Shown in pieces: positions 63,222-64,000 of a DNA stretch of 64,000 nt. The position numbers and the translations under genes are program-made. Positions within the stretch are counted from its first letter, which is position 1. The number at the start of each line of letters is the position of its first letter. Source of the DNA: Paracoccaceae bacterium. Its GTDB lineage: Bacteria; Pseudomonadota; Alphaproteobacteria; Rhodobacterales; Rhodobacteraceae. The stretch covers positions 1 through 64,000 of the forward strand of contig JAFWNM010000016.1 in assembly GCA_017510335.1 (NCBI GenBank), written 5' to 3'. Below the pieces are notes generated by a model that did not search any database, was not told the DNA's origin, and worked only from the letters and a program-made list of their open reading frames with translations.

Positions 63222-63488
63222 TCAGGCGCCAAGCGCTTTCACACGCGATGCCAAACGCGACATTTTGCGCGAAGCGGTGTTTTTGTGCAGGACACCTTTG
63301 GTGACGCCACGCATCAGTTCGGGCTGTGCAGCTTGCAGCGCGGCGGCTGCAACGGCCTGATCACCGGACGCAATCGCTTCTTCGACTTTGCGCAGGAAGG
63401 ACCGAATGCGCGAACGGCGCGCCTTGTTGATTTCGGTGCGGCGCTCGACCTGACGGGCGCGTTTTTTGGACTGGGGTGTGTTTGCCAT
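63222..63488 (-). CDS. rpsT: 30S ribosomal protein bS20
   Basis: An 88-residue basic helical protein of the 30S subunit. The N-terminus [20 protein letters not shown] and C-terminus [15 protein letters not shown] are typical. ATG 63488 is fixed by the family start, though no strong ribosome site precedes it. It is monocistronic, with its own terminator. Confidence 0.97.
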   Translation of the reverse strand: MANTPQSKKRARQVERRTEINKARRSRIRSFLRKVEEAIASGDQAVAAAALQAAQPELMRGVTKGVLHKNTASRKMSRLASRVKALGA

Positions 63489-63538
63489 AAGCGGGTCTAC
63501 TTTCGGGTCTGTTTCAATACTATTGCACCATGAACCCG

Positions 63539-63556
63539 ACCTGTCCAAGGACAGGT
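63539..63556. promoter_or_regulatory. Palindrome between rpsT and the enoyl-CoA hydratase gene
   Basis: ACCTGTCC and GGACAGGT are separated by two bases, a perfect dyad upstream of rpsT and after the hydratase stop. It may be a weak terminator for the hydratase or a control element of rpsT. Confidence 0.45.
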
Positions 63557-63636
63557 GACATTTCTTGCCTTAAGCGGGCCCACACGCATGTAGCGCGCCC
63601 TATAGTCCAGCGCGCGCCAAAAGAAAAGCTGAAAGT

Positions 63637-64000
63637 TCAGCGGTCGCGGAATTGCGCAGTGCGCTTTTCCTGAAAGGCGGACATGCCTTCCTTCTGGTCT
63701 TCGGTGTTGAACAGCATGTGAAACACGCGGCGTTCAAACAACAACCCTTCGCGCAGGGTGGTTTCATAGCTGCGATTAACCGCTTCCTTGACGACCTTGA
63801 CAGTGATCTGGCTTTTCTCGGCAATCTTGGCGGCGGCGGTCATGGTTTCTTCCATCAGCTTCTTGACGGGCACGACACGGCTGACAAGCCCAGAACGTTC
63901 GGCTTCTTCGGCGTCCATGAACCGGCCTGTCAGATGCATGTCCATAGCTTTGGACTTGCCAACAAAGCGCGTCAGGCGTTGCGTGCCGCCAATGCCAGCG
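63637..64000 (-). CDS. Enoyl-CoA hydratase/isomerase family protein, C-terminal part
   Basis: The 5' part of this gene lies beyond the window end. The visible 121 residues run from [20 protein letters not shown] through [20 protein letters not shown] and end [17 protein letters not shown], a typical crotonase C-terminus (the GxGGTQRL and E-G-x-x-A-F-x-E-K-R motifs). It hydrates trans-2-enoyl-CoA, probably as the short-chain hydratase of beta-oxidation or phenylacetate metabolism. Confidence 0.92.
   Translation of the reverse strand, partial: AGIGGTQRLTRFVGKSKAMDMHLTGRFMDAEEAERSGLVSRVVPVKKLMEETMTAAAKIAEKSQITVKVVKEAVNRSYETTLREGLLFERRVFHMLFNTEDQKEGMSAFQEKRTAQFRDR

Noticed and set aside
1-64000. 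CRISPR arrays, rRNA operons, transposases, integrases, prophage genes
   Set aside because: None seen on either strand.

Overview
The window looks like chromosomal DNA of a Rhodobacterales (Rhodobacteraceae-type) alphaproteobacterium; the genus cannot be fixed from the sequence. The grounds are the GC-rich coding style, the glpD-S-T-P-Q-(DUF2160)-V-K glycerol locus, a DUF2478/mobA pair, and the rpsT-dnaA-dnaN-recF block. No insertion sequence, prophage, integrase or CRISPR array was seen. One tRNA gene (Asp) is present.

Layout. 0-2.8 kb: tgt, the phosphatidylethanolamine pair psd-pssA, and tRNA-Asp. 2.9-7.7 kb: a KDG-type sugar kinase, a gene-free stretch with a large inverted repeat, clpB, and a GNAT acetyltransferase. 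7.8-10 kb: a molybdenum-cofactor corner (DUF2478, mobA, and an RNase-H-fold protein overlapping mobA). 10-12 kb: a LysR regulator, rlmH and rsfS. 12.3-18 kb: leuC and leuD with a glycosyltransferase gene inside the operon, then a membrane protein and an EEP-fold protein that seems to have lost catalytic residues. 18-28.4 kb: the glycerol regulon (glpR divergent from glpD, ABC importer, glpK).

28.5-54.7 kb is an accessory catabolic island. It encodes a LigM-type tetrahydrofolate-dependent aryl O-demethylase, a MetF-like reductase that can recycle the methyl-THF, a LigAB-type extradiol dioxygenase, an alpha/beta hydrolase and a YCII protein, and two aldehyde dehydrogenases. It also encodes an SDR-like protein, a flotillin, a branched-chain-type ABC importer, a TRAP importer, TauE and AEC carriers, a ThDP enzyme, two paralogous FCD-type GntR regulators and a LysR protein with two helix-turn-helix domains. 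The best reading is uptake and breakdown of methoxylated aromatic acids or aldehydes (vanillate/syringate type). A palindrome, TGTATACA, recurs upstream of the demethylase, the metF-like gene, the ABC operon and one GntR gene. It is the likely operator tying the island into one regulon.

54.9-64 kb returns to core genes: dapA, a soluble lytic transglycosylase, a LysE exporter, a VOC protein, recF-dnaN-dnaA, rpsT, and the 3' part of an enoyl-CoA hydratase cut by the window end.

The strongest leads are the TGTATACA regulon with its demethylation/ring-cleavage set, the double-HTH LysR, the LivF with a 167-residue tail, and the degenerate EEP and SDR proteins. All functions are inferred from motifs and context; no database search was run.
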